NCBI GenBank assembly: GCA_019633425.1
Contig: WSUB01000290.1
Span: 1-34,162 of the forward strand
Direction: 5' to 3'
Length of the DNA: 34,162 bases
DNA from: Tulasnella sp. 424
Taxonomy: Eukaryota; Basidiomycota; Agaricomycetes; Cantharellales; Tulasnellaceae
Below are positions 1-9,827 of this stretch, piece after piece. The notes under the pieces are model-generated. The model was not told the origin of the DNA, made no database searches, and saw nothing but the letters and a program-made list of their open reading frames with translations. The position numbers and the translations under genes are program-made. Every line of letters begins with the position of its first letter. The first letter of the stretch is position 1.

Positions 1-17
1 GACCGCATCTTGCGGTC
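1..17. repeat. Perfect 7-bp inverted repeat
   Basis: GACCGCA and TGCGGTC are perfect reverse complements separated by three bases. The repeat lies just beyond the point where F-box copy 1 stops resembling its paralogues, and a second inverted repeat is 33 bp away. It could be part of a mobile-element end or simply intron/downstream structure; the window edge prevents a decision. Confidence 0.5.
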
Positions 18-50
18 CCCACGCATCCCCCTTAGGGTCCGCGAGCCGAA

Positions 51-72
51 GAACTCCCTCAACCGGGAGTTC
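51..72. repeat. Perfect 8-bp inverted repeat at F-box copy 1 breakpoint
   Basis: GAACTCCC and GGGAGTTC are perfect reverse complements around a six-base loop. The repeat begins about five bases from where copy 1 diverges from the other F-box copies (near position 76). It overlaps the short read-through tail and stop codon of copy 1. Confidence 0.55.
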
Positions 73-772
73 TCGCACCACCCACCTCTATCATAGCCGG
101 CCAATCTCCCAAGTCAAGAAATCCGATGTTCGGGAAAAGCGACGGAATTCGAGAAACAACCTCCATCCACTGCTCATCAAAATCGCGTTCTTCCCGTAAA
201 ACGAGTAATGCACGCAACGTCCCCGAACTGGACCGTGCAGCCGCTAGGAGCGCACGAGACGCCTCCGCAGCTTTGGGCCTGTACGATCTGATGCACAAAG
301 TAACCAGTACTTTGCTTTGTATGTTATCCACCACCTCTGGTGGCCCGTAATAATGTTGCAGAGACTGCAGAGGGCAGCCCCGAGGAGGCCCGTTGGGAAC
401 TGTCCGTCTATCGTCCCATCCTGGAAGCTCCAATCTTTCGAGATTTACGAGCTTAGCCAAAGCTCCCCCCAAGGCTTCAAAGACCTCCCCAATGACATCG
501 TCCTTGAGCTGTGTATAATACCGCAAGTTGACGTGGAGGCACCGGACGGCCGCAGCAACTGATGGCCTCGCCATCATGGTACGGAAGCATCCTACCACTA
601 CCTTCGAAAGCTTTGCGTGGTCCGTGAATGGTGAGAGGGAAACGACTGAATATAAGACGGGCTCAGTGATATCGCGGAAGCTGGAGTTTGCCCGTGACAC
701 AGCCGGAAGGCTGCTCTTGCTGACGCGCTCGATGATACTGATCTTGAGCTCCGTGGGTAGCTGGGGAACCAT
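59..772 (-). CDS. F-box-like protein, copy 1 (3'-diverged or truncated)
   Basis: A 237-residue open frame starts with ATG at 772. Residues of about 5-45 match an F-box-like helix pattern (LPTELKISIIERV, then FRDITEPVLYS). An LRR-like stretch follows (LVNLERLELPGW). F-box proteins usually recruit substrates to SCF ubiquitin ligases; that role is family knowledge and is not shown here. The sequence matches copies 2-5 until the shared intron donor (exon 1 would end at 86, donor 85-78). It loses similarity after about nine intron bases, and the frame then runs into a short unrelated tail. Either exon 2 lies beyond the window after a longer intron, or the copy is truncated. The second exon seen in the other copies (about 104 codons) is absent here. 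Confidence 0.6.
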   Translation of the reverse strand: MVPQLPTELKISIIERVSKSSLPAVSRANSSFRDITEPVLYSVVSLSPFTDHAKLSKVVVGCFRTMMARPSVAAAVRCLHVNLRYYTQLKDDVIGEVFEALGGALAKLVNLERLELPGWDDRRTVPNGPPRGCPLQSLQHYYGPPEVVDNIQSKVLVTLCIRSYRPKAAEASRALLAAARSSSGTLRALLVLREERDFDEQWMEVVSRIPSLFPNIGFLDLGDWPAMIEVGGARTPG

Positions 773-1483
773 TTAAGTAGGAGTATCGATGGTCAAGCAG
801 TTGGTTGTGGTTGCTTTCCTCATCGAAGCCAACCTTTTGACTCGTCATGGTCTGATGGCGTCAGTGCCGAGTCCGCTTGTTAAATCCGACGGGGTGGTTT
901 TGTTTCTGCCCTCTCGCTTTGTCCTGCGAGAGCATCATCGGTGGGATGTCAAGTACTGTTGCGTCCTAGGCGCTACATGTACACCTGCTCAAGCAAAACC
1001 CTTTGAGTCGCTTCGACCGAAGTGCTGAGGCTCGGAAATTGTGGTTCCTGGGTTGGGGTAAACCGGAGAGTTCGGAACGGAGTCGTGTCTCAAGCGGGGT
1101 CCTATGAGAAGGGAGTTGCTTTTGTAGTTTTCTCGTCGGACTCAGGAAGGCATCAGCACCTCGCCACGGAGTAAAGGCTTGACTTATAACGCCAAATAGA
1201 AGCACCCATGCCGCCATACCTTCTGAAGACCATTCGGCTGCATGTATAGAGGGAGTATGAAGTAATAAGGCAAGGAACCGCCAAAAGAAGAGGTCTGATG
1301 TGATATGGAGTCTCGTCAGCCAAGTCAAAGCTACCACTAACAAACGAAAATGCGTAATCTATCGCTATTTGCGGTTCGTGTCCATACAAGGCTGAATTTT
1401 AGAGCCTTATGGAATAATCAGCACGACAGTGTTTACAGGTTAATCTGTTTCTTGTGTATGTTATATCTTCCCCGATATCATAG
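773..1483. other. Intergenic: shared 5' flank of copy 1 and 3' flank of copy 2
   Basis: No gene is supported. Positions 773-1020 repeat, with substitutions, the roughly 290 bp found upstream of all five F-box genes, including the pieces CCGAGTCCGCTTGTTAAATC and CTACATGTACACC. Positions 1290-1483 resemble the stretch downstream of copies 4 and 5, including GTTTACAGGTTAATCT. This shows that whole units, not only coding parts, were duplicated. Short frames here are shadows. Confidence 0.55.
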
Positions 1484-2546
1484 CTAGTACTGGGCAAGTT
1501 TGTACTCGAACCCATCCGTTTGGGGGTCTACCAGGTACCTCTGATAGTCGAACTTCGACTCCGTTTCTCCAGAGTACATGTAATATTCAGGCGGCGGTTG
1601 CCATTTTCTAAGATCCTCGTCGAAGCACCATACGCCGTTGTGCAGAGAAATCGCTCTGAGTTGTGGACATCCTTCATGGAGACGCTTGACACTTTGCTTT
1701 TCTCTTTCGTATCCGATAACCCAGCCTTCCCCGACCTGGAAGAGACGAAGACTCTCGAGTGAGGCAAGACTTGGAATCAGCTCATCGATCAATTTCTGGT
1801 ACAATGCGGTGAGCGGATCGGTGCCTTAAGACTTGCAGCAACTGACCACCCACCTCGTTCACGGTCGGCCAATGTCCCAAGCCAAGAAATTTGACGTTCG
1901 GGAAAAGCGACGGAATTTGAGGAACAATCTCCGACCACTCTTGATCATGATCGCGCTCTTCCCGATCAATATCTAATGCACGCAACGTCCCCGAACTGGA
2001 CCGTGCAGCCGCTAGGAGCGCACGAGAAGTCTCTGTAGCTAGGGGCCGGTACGCTACGATGCGTAACGTGACCAGCACCTTGCTTTGTATGTTATCCACC
2101 ACCTCTGGCGGCCCGTAATAATGTTGCAGAGATTGCAGAGGGCAGCCCCGAGGAAGCCAGGTAGGAAACGTCCCTCTGTGGTCCCATCCCGAAAGCTCCA
2201 ATCTTTCGAGATTTACGAGCTTGGCCAAAGCACCTCCTAAGGCTTCAAAGACCTCTCCGATGACATCGTGGTCGTGCTGTGTATCATATCGCATTAACAG
2301 GTTGACCCGGAGGCACCGGACGGCCGCAGCAGCTGACGGCCTCGCCATCATAGTACGGAAGCATTCCACCACTACATCCGAAAGCTTCGTTTTTCTGATG
2401 AAAGGTGCGAGGTTAACGACTGAATATAAGATGGGCTCAGTGATATCGCGGAAGCTGGAGTTCGCCCGAGACACAGCCGGAAGGCTGCTCTTGCTGACGC
2501 GCTCGATGATACTGATCTTGAGCTCCGTGGGTAGCTGGGGAACCAT
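1484..2546 (-). CDS. F-box-like protein, copy 2 (two exons)
   Basis: Exon 1 is 1854-2546 (231 codons) and exon 2 is 1484-1795 (104 codons), giving a 334-residue protein. The 58-nt phase-0 intron (1796-1853) has donor GTGGGT, acceptor CCAG and a CTCAC branch-like site. It is seven bases shorter than the same intron in copies 3-5. The F-box-like segment is at residues 3-45, with LRR-like segments after about residue 105. Exon 2 encodes a second leucine-rich part (LIPSLASLESLRLFQ) and a conserved tail ending DPQTDGFEYKLAQY. Between them lies a patch (PPPEYYMYSGETESKFDYQ) shared with copy 3 but not with copies 4 and 5. The likely role is an SCF substrate adaptor, inferred from the family only. 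Without the splice the exon-1 frame stops at 1782. Confidence 0.7.
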
Positions 2547-3255
2547 TTAAGTAGGAGTATCGATGGTCAAGCAGTTGGTTGTGGTTGCTTTTCTCATCGA
2601 AGCCAGCCTTGTGACTCATGCTCTAACGGCGTCAGTGCCGAGTCTGCTTGTTAAATCCGACAGGGGGCGATTCGGGTTTCCGATCCTATCCCCCACTTTG
2701 TTCTGCAAGAGCATCATTGATTGGTAGTCAAGTACTGTTTGCGTCCAAGGTAGTACATGTACGCCTGCTCGAGCATTTCCTCTCAAACCCTGCCAAGCTG
2801 TCGACCGTGTTCCTGATTTCCGCGCCCACCTCCGACTGTTCATTGATACGCAGATCCAATCGGTTCTTCTAACTGAGGGCTTCTACCACCGGCGTGCAAG
2901 AATCACTGGAATTGATAACCGCCAAGATAATTCATTGGGAAAAGTCTGAGCACTTCGCCCCTCCCATTCTGTAGGCGGAACTAGATCAGCCAGGTTTCAT
3001 CTTCCAAAATCTGCGTCGTTTATGGTCGAGTTTAGGATACATCCGCCTCCCTCTCCCCATACCTGAAGTGCCGATCGACGAACTAGAATCTATCCTGAGG
3101 AAGTCCAGGTATGATACAGGCGTTTGTGCGGTGCTTTGAATGGAACCTTTTTATCTATGGCCCAGATAGCTCTGTTCCGGACAGTAGAAAGGGAAAGAAG
3201 TGTTTCATCACCGAATAACTCGAACCATCTTCACATTTTGGCTCGGCTAACTGTA
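1484..3255. repeat. Duplicated block A, part 1 (F-box copy 2 plus upstream DNA)
   Basis: This stretch is collinear with 13272-15060: F-box gene, its 5' flank, then about 600 bp of non-coding DNA. Shared stretches include CATTGATACGCAGA, CCAGGTTTCATCTTCCAAAA and GGGAAAGAA beside TTTCATCACCGAA. Substitutions and small indels are frequent, so the duplication is not recent. The boundaries are by eye. Confidence 0.65.
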
Positions 3256-3298
3256 ATAAGAATTCTCTTCTTCGCCTTAAGCTTGGGTTTGATGTGCG

Positions 3299-4808
3299 GC
3301 AGGACACTGCCACTGTTCGCAGCTCGCACGCCTCGAAATGGTATACGGGAATAGAAACTTGAATATGTGGATATTTCTGGGTCCTTCCATCAATTCGGAG
3401 TTCTGACGTTGGCCACCGTTATCCCAGGTCCAACTTGTCCTTCGGCACTCTATGCCGGGTTCGTTGGCGCCAGGCAGGGATGTTAAAGGCGCTCTGATTA
3501 CAGCAGGGCATCGGCCAATAGCGAGAGGGAGAGAGCCAGGTCCGTGGGATGCACTGCCCTTGCTCGGACCCTCAAGCCACCTTCTCACTCGGACCAATCA
3601 CCGCTTCCAGTGGTGGGATCACCCTCCGCTCCCTCTCAACGTTTTTCTTGCTTCGGTTGGATTTCAAACACCGACGTTAGGACGACCGTTGTTCGTTTGG
3701 GCCTTTTTCTCTTTGGGCTGGGAAGGGCTGAGAATGACAGTTTCACTTCACGCCTGGCGTTTGAGGGTGCTCTCCCTTCGTTCTCCGCCCATTCACCGCC
3801 CATCGACTCTTTTCCGCGGACTTCCATATCGCATGTAGGCGTGGCGTGTACTTTTCGTAAGTGCGTGATGTGGAAGTCTCTCTCGCGCCTGTCTATTGGG
3901 CGTAAACGTGCGTGGATAAGACGTACGGCGCGTTCTCGAGTCCCTTCAAACTCGATGCATCAGTCCCTATAACGCATGGTTCTCCATCGGTATCATAATC
4001 AAGCCCCCAGAACGAGGGATTTACAATTTGCCAAGCTAAGAAAGTGAGCTCGATCAGAAAAAGCAACATTTTCGTGTGTTCACGTGGTATAAGGAGAAGG
4101 ATCCGAAAAGCACTGCGATGCTGCTTTATCGACGCGCTCCCATAAAAACTTGTTTTCCTAATCTCTCGTCGCTGGGACTTGGCCTTTCGGAAGCAACTGC
4201 ACTTATTGGCTTCACCCGATGCGGGAAGAGAAGAACGAGGACAATATATGCGTGTAACTCTCATTTCGCTGCACACGGAACGTGGTGAAAGAGGTAATCA
4301 CGCTGTCATCCTTGACAGGGGTGCGCATTTCTCGAAGTTAAGCCAAACGGCCGTGGGAGGGAGGGGAGGAAGAGGCCTGGGTTTCGATGAATCATGATTC
4401 GTAGCCGTGGGTGTAATATGCTGGAGGGCAGGATCACCGATGGTCGCCTCACCCAGCCACATTACTCGAAGAGGGGTGACTAGTTGTGAGAATTGCTTCG
4501 GGGACAACGGCCGGACAATGCATAACTGGGGACGCAATAAACAAATCGAAACGGCGGAGGCTGGAAGAGATCCTTTAGTTAGTTTTCCTGAGTGTGAATG
4601 CCAGAAGTACTTAAGTTATCCTTACCAAAATGAGAAAAAGACCGAAAATCAAATTGCCTTGGCTGTCTTCACGTTTCCACCTGCCCCGAAGGACCGAGAG
4701 GAAAGGCTTGAGCTTTTGGGGCCGTCTGAGCCTAGTGTCTGGCTTCGGAGGTGAAATGCTCGGGAAGAGATCGGTCGTCATGTCGCGAATGAGGGCCTAA
4801 ACAGCATG
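3299..4808. repeat. Duplicated block A, part 2 (derived copy of 18077-21225)
   Basis: This is non-coding DNA matching 18077-21225 in order. Examples are CACTGCCACTGTTCGCAGCT, TTCTGGGTCCTTCCATCAAT, GAATCATGATTCGTAGCCGT and GAAATGCTCGGGAAGAGATC. It lacks the roughly 1.5 kb present at 18.69-20.19 kb in the other copy. Its far end carries a decayed piece of the mL49 gene, so it was copied from the 18-21 kb block. No TG...CA ends or target-site duplication were seen, so nothing marks it as an LTR. Plus-strand frames of 100-140 codons near 3452-3972 have no family features and are shadows. Confidence 0.7.
4649..4796 (-). pseudogene. mL49 (Img2) terminal-exon fragment
   Basis: Read on the minus strand from 4796, the sequence encodes ALIRDMTTDLFPSIS and RGRWKRE, matching the last exon of the intact mL49 gene at 21028-21213. 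About 24 nt are missing between SVL and RGRWKRE, and a further short deletion and frame change near the end remove the stop-codon context. The intron acceptor is degraded (TTTAG instead of TATAG) and exon 1 is absent. It is a dead passenger of the block duplication. Confidence 0.75.
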
Positions 4809-5447
4809 TACGCTGGCTGTCCACTGGAGGCAAAGGACCAGAACTCGCCAACATTATTAGACGCTAGATGGAAGACGCTCTACCGTATAACATCGGAGAC
4901 GCGATCAAGCGTGATGGATAACTGCGTGCAGAGCTTTGAAAAGGTGCGCCACGTGTACGGATCTCAACCTTGAAAGATTATTGTGTTCAAGTTCGACTCC
5001 GTTTAAATTTGGTCGGATATCCGCACCCACGTCAATCAAAAAAGCTTTCTTTATGTACAAAACGCTTGTATGCGAATAAATTGCTAGCAGAGGGCAAACG
5101 AGGCGTATTATAACGAAACAGGAGAGGGATCAAAAGCAGGCAGAAGTGAAAACAAGCCGACGTAAAAGTTCAAGAGGTGTTCGAGTCAGAAACCAGCAAA
5201 CATCTATGTGTGTATCTGTGGAGAGTAGGGAAAGAAGTACGGAAAGACTTTTCAAGTGTAGCGAGAATGTTCGTTCGAAGCAAGGGTATGAGTGGGGTGT
5301 GTACAGATAGAGGGGGAAAGGGGATGCGAGAGAAAGCGTTACCGTCCGTTTGATAGCCATGAAAAGTAATACGTTAAAAATGTCCAGAGATATAACTTCC
5401 GATCGTTGGATGAAGCATGAGCATGAAGGAACTCGTCATACAGTTCA
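4809..5447. other. Intergenic, no gene seen
   Basis: This lies between duplicated block A and the stop codon of the GH79 gene. Minus-strand frames near 5130-5533 are leucine/serine-rich, start without convincing context and show no domain. Part of it should be the GH79 3' UTR. No terminator or repeat was recognised. Confidence 0.4.
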
Positions 5448-8089
5448 TCATCGTCCAGCAGCGAGCATAACAGCAAGCGCAAGAGCAAGCACCGATGCGA
5501 ACGTAGGAACAGCCGCACTCCTCGTAGCAGCACCCGGCATCGGCGTCAGTGGGTTGCTCGTACTGCCAACGTGCCTTGGTCCAACACCACCATCGCCGTT
5601 CATGGTCCTCAAAACCGCAGGGTCGATATGCGGGTGGTGGCCGCCTTTTCCGGTGTACACAGACGTGGCAAACGTCAACGACGATGCCGGGTCTTTGGGC
5701 GACGATTGCGAAAGCGCGTCGTCGGAGAGGAAGACGAGCGCTACTGAAGGTGCTTTGACAGGAACTACGCATTGGTTGGCTGCTTGGTCACATTGAATGA
5801 CGACGGTTTGAACGTCTCCTGTTAGTCGACCGTCTGAAGTGAATATAGCGGATCCCATGTTCTGACCAGCCCTGTTGTAAGCGCCGTGCCAAACGACTGA
5901 ACGTCAGTAAAACTACTTCCGCTGCGACAGATAATACTGGCGCACCATTTGATGTTAAACTTCTCAGAGACCGAAGGAGCTTCCAAATATCGAACGCTGA
6001 CATGATCAGGTACCGTTCCCCCGTTGAACGAGATAACACCATTGAAATCGCTTGTTCCACTTGCATCGGTGACAAAGTTGATCAATGCGACACGGGTGGG
6101 GACACCGTTTTCGTAGATGGCATAACCGGGTTGGAACTCAGATGGGAGGTTCAAGTCGATGATCTGGCTGGCGTTGGACTTGCCAAACGCCTCAGCGACG
6201 ACCAAAGTGGAATAATAAATGGAACCGGTGGTCCACATGTGGTCTTTGCTCATGTTCGTGGGTGGTGGAGTGAAAGCTGTGGTTTACATGTCAGCGACAT
6301 GGGCCACCTCCAGGACTGAGTAACGACGTACGATTGTATGAATCCGATTGACCACCAACGTGCAGGAGAACTTGACTGAAGTTCATAGCTGCCAGAGCAA
6401 ACGCGCTATCGATACCCCAGAGGGTAGCGCCAAATGAATCCGAAAGACCAGGGAAACCACCGCAAGACGCCGTGTTTGTTTCGAGCACGACGAATGGTAG
6501 ACCAGCATTGATGACAGAGGCTAACATTAAAAACCCAATTCAACATCAAGCTCGTAAGCGTCGTTTTGTAATTGTACCACGTACGTGCAGTGGTGAGGTA
6601 ATTGTTGACAAAAGCCTTGGCAGCTCTGTGAGTGAGGTAGTTGGGGAAGATCTCCTGAGGGTTAACGACCCCGTTGAGACCGCAATTATCAGCTGGGTAG
6701 TGCATAACACCGATCATTTTGAGCCAGTTCCCAAATTGTTGTAGATAGCCGGCGTCGAGAACTTGCTGGGTTGTCCATGTGCAGCAGACACTGTCAGAGG
6801 ATAGTCAGTACTGCTTACTGCATAGATTTGCAGAGGATCTTTCCACCTTGGGCCCAGGATGATCTTCTGTTCAGGAAGGTTCTGCGCCTGCAGGTCACCG
6901 AGGAACTGTGGAGTGCCAATAGAACATGCGTTAGGGGCTGTCGCTTACGCCTAATTTCATATTCTGCCTCGAGGCGCCAAGCCCATTGGTCGTGGTGGCT
7001 TGGCGACGGGAGGGCCGGACACTTACATGGCTGTATTCTGTAAAGTATTCGGGAATGCCATACTCTTCCTGTCGGCGGCCTAGACCAGCGTAAAGGTCCG
7101 GTTCATTTCCCAATTGCAATGCAACCAGGTGATGCCCTAATGTTTCTTGGGCCGCTTGTGCAACCAGCATGGCATTGGAATCGTTAAAAGGCTGATCGAA
7201 GGCAAGACCAAAGTACCTGCAGTCGAAAAGATAACGCGAGGGTGCGGGCAACGCGTCAGTCGCGTGTTGTGATGCGGAAACCCTGATTACAGGGCAGGCG
7301 GTGGGCTTATTCGGAAGCCGAAGGGACGTACCAATCAGCATCAACCAGATCAGAAATGCTCCTCATCGTGTAGAATAACTCCATAGCGAAATTAATGTTG
7401 GGCGTTTCCGTGTGGTTGGCATTGTCCACTCTCCACTTTTGGATCATCCGCTGATGACCAAACGCGTCGGTGAAAGTGGTTGGGAACATTGCTGACCTAG
7501 ATTAGCCCATGGTGAAGGGCAAGAAAAGATGCGACACGGGAGAGAACACGATTAGCGACGGGGGGTTGGTTTTTAATCATTAATGGCGCTGTTGGCTGTC
7601 AAGCGATTGAAGTGCGCAAAACTCACTCGTCCTGACTGTTTCCGCCCACGCGGACAGTCGGCCCGTGCCCCGCGCGTTCTTTGATATTAGCGAGATAATT
7701 GAGGAAAGGCGGATTCAACACCGTCGAGTTGTAGCCAACTACATACTCGGTGGGCGTCATGAGTAAAAGCAACGCGGTATGAGCGGTATACCTGAGAAGT
7801 CCGGATGAAACTCACGGACGGCATCGGCTACAGACAATTCCACTGAGAACCCAAGGAACGATCCTTTTTGGCTTATAGATACGCCAGCGGGTGTCGTCGT
7901 CTGCAACACGACGGGCACATCTTTTTGCAAGTTGCCTGGTGGATTGGGCGCGGTGAGGACGAGAGAGCTGTAAGCACTGTTTCCTGTTGACTGAGCGAAA
8001 GGAGCGGAGGAGGTGGATACAGAGTAGATGGTGACAGCAGCGTTTGCCGCGGTGCCCAGCAGTGACAAGAGGAGCGGGAGGGTGAGCAT
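5448..8089 (-). CDS. GH79 family glycosidase (beta-glucuronidase-like), GPI-anchored
   Basis: Nine exons encode 657 residues: 7792-8089, 7627-7738, 7332-7496, 7027-7216, 6847-6905, 6585-6790, 6332-6520, 5946-6276 and 5448-5871. All eight introns (53-130 nt) are GT-AG and phases close. The start is the ATG at 8089, giving a signal peptide (LTLPLLLSLLGTAANAA). The TIM-barrel part has the acid/base motif LGNEPDLY (Glu about 230) and the nucleophile motif VVLETNTASCGGF (Glu about 357), plus MHYPADNC. A C-terminal beta-domain follows (YAIYENGVPTRVALINF). The tail is Ser/Pro-rich and ends in a short hydrophobic stretch (SVLALALAVMLAAG), typical of a GPI signal. The enzyme would be secreted to the cell surface to cleave glucuronic-acid-containing glycans. 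Substrate is inferred from family only. All catalytic motifs are intact. Confidence 0.88.
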
Positions 8090-8599
8090 GTCTGGGCGAA
8101 GGAGGACGGGTGAGGAGGGACGCCTGGCTGCAACGACCAAGCAAAAGGTCTGCGCGGCTTATAAACTTCCCGCTTAGCAGGACTCTGAGATATACCGCGC
8201 TATGACGTAGGCTTGGCCCGTCCATGTCCGCCGCCGCCAAGGTTTTCTTGTGATGGTATTTTAGGACGTTGCCGCCGGTTATCTCCAAGTCTCCGAGTTC
8301 ACGCGGTTCCTCTTTCTACACGTCCCTGTCAGGGAAAGACGGGTCCTTGCAACACGGCGGTTAACTTCCCTGAAACACGTGCTCATTTCTCCCCCGCACA
8401 ATGGAATCGGACTACGAACCAATACACATATTATACATATGCTCCACATCAATATTCTGACGCATTTTGGGACCGGTATGCCCGGTGGGGGAAGAGTAAT
8501 CATTGTAGCAGGGAGGGAGAGAGTTTATTGTATACCACCTTGAAACGGACCACTAAGGCATTGCAACTTGAAGGGTTGGTAAATTGCAATTGGTGGGAT
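8090..8599. other. Intergenic: GH79 promoter side and transposase 5' remnant
   Basis: No intact gene. It contains the GH79 upstream region (minus) and DNA leading into the transposase relic (plus). The plus-strand open frame entering from 8213 begins with TTG and its first part has no recognisable features, so it is not called. Confidence 0.35.
8158..8165 (-). promoter_or_regulatory. TATA-like element of the GH79 gene
   Basis: On the minus strand the sequence reads TTTATAAG, about 70 bp upstream of the GH79 start codon. Position and sequence fit a TATA box; no other test is possible from sequence alone. Confidence 0.4.
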
Positions 8600-9040
8600 T
8601 ACCTCTCCGACCATGGGACCCCCCAGTGGATCAAGACACCATCAAACCTTGCGTTCTCCACATCGCCAGATGTGAACCTGGCAAGAACTGGTTCAGGAAG
8701 TTCCTGCAGTGCCATCTTGATATCAGTCAACGCCGTCCACTGGTCTTTGTCTGTCTCAAGCTCAGGCTGGAATTCCGTGAAGAGTCATTTTGACCAGTAC
8801 AAGACCGAAGTCCTCAACAAGAACATCCCACTCTTAAACATTTACAACATGGATGAGAAGGGTATCCAGCTAAGCAGAGGGCGGAAGACTCGGAAGAAGA
8901 AATATTTCATTCAGAGGGATAAGTGGCCAAAATATCACTTTCGGTCAGAAGATGAGTTGGAGATGGTCACGGTCATCAAGTGTATCTGCCAAGACAGTTC
9001 CGCTCTCAACCTGTCGTTTATTTTTCTGGGAAGAGTTTAA
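8600..9040 (+). pseudogene. Degenerate pogo/CENP-B-like DDE transposase
   Basis: The conserved core NIYNMDEKGIQL, then KKYFIQRDKWPKYHFRSED and ELEMVTVIKCICQ, matches the region around the first catalytic Asp of fungal pogo-type (DDE_1) transposases. An upstream piece (PGKNWFRKFLQCHLDIS) matches the preceding CENP-B-like segment but lies in another frame (about 8670-8740), so at least one frameshift separates them. The frame stops at 9040, soon after FIFLG. No second or third catalytic Asp region was recognised downstream. The N-terminal helix-turn-helix part is missing or unrecognisable. It is an inactive relic lying between the GH79 gene and the F-box array. Confidence 0.7.
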
Positions 9041-9827
9041 TAGTCGGTGGGTTTGAATGGTTTGAGCAGAAAAGTCGGCAGGTTTGTCATTGCCCTCCTG
9101 GAGGACCTCGAGGCACTCTTTGGCCAGCTGTTCATCTCTTGCGCCGCGTTGGGAGCTTGAGAGTGAGGTGACAGTCCCCTTATCCGCCGTATTCGGGGCT
9201 AGCTGTCCGTATATGAAAATGATGAGGCAGGTCTCCGGCTTGACTCGGACAATGTTGTCGTGCGACTCCGAGGAAATTTACCTGCCATCAACTCATACCT
9301 TTTCATTGGCTGGTGTGGGAAGAGAAAGCAATCTAGATGGAGTATCACCTGTCGACAAATGTCCAATGACGAAAGTAGCCGACGGGGCCCGGGGAGAGAA
9401 ATTAAGAGAGGAGCAGTTAGCGTGCCAGGTCGAGTTCGGGGAGGCTGCCATGGATGGGGTTGGAAGTTGAATACTCACACTGAGGCTTGTCCGATTCGTT
9501 ATATAAACTTTCCATTCTAAACCTTTGTCCTGGATACCAAAGGCGGCAATAGCACAACTATGACCCCGAGATCTAGAGCGCTCCGAGGGGCAGAGTGTGA
9601 TGATACTCGAGGTTGTTGAGAACTAACCGAAAACAACACGCTCAGATATCTCGATCCACCCTGCTTAGTACCCCATGCCGTCACACACTCTGAATATCAT
9701 TTGACTAGAGTTTTATGAGGGAAGTCTTCTCGTGCTCGTCTTCAGCGATGGATGGGGAGCCGGCAGACAAATAGGAGATACCTGCCCAGAGCCAAGAAGT
9801 GGTTTTATATGTTCCCCGATATCATAG
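9041..9827. other. Intergenic: transposon-derived and F-box 3' flank
   Basis: No gene is supported. The first part may be further decayed transposase sequence, but no motif is readable. The last roughly 80 bp (ATATGTTCCCCGATATCATA) resemble the 3' flank of F-box copy 2 more than those of copies 4 and 5. That supports a mosaic origin of copy 3. Confidence 0.4.

Noticed and set aside
3452..3972. Two long overlapping plus-strand frames in duplicated block A
   Set aside because: No domain features, not preserved as open frames in the matching block B, and overlapping each other.
3299..4808. LTR or solo-LTR interpretation of the duplicated block
   Set aside because: No TG/CA ends, no target-site duplication and no internal retroelement genes; it ends inside an mL49 exon, which fits a segmental copy.
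8213..8599. Upstream part of the frame that contains the transposase core
   Set aside because: It begins with TTG and has no transposase-like sequence before about 8600. The matching upstream motif is in a different frame.
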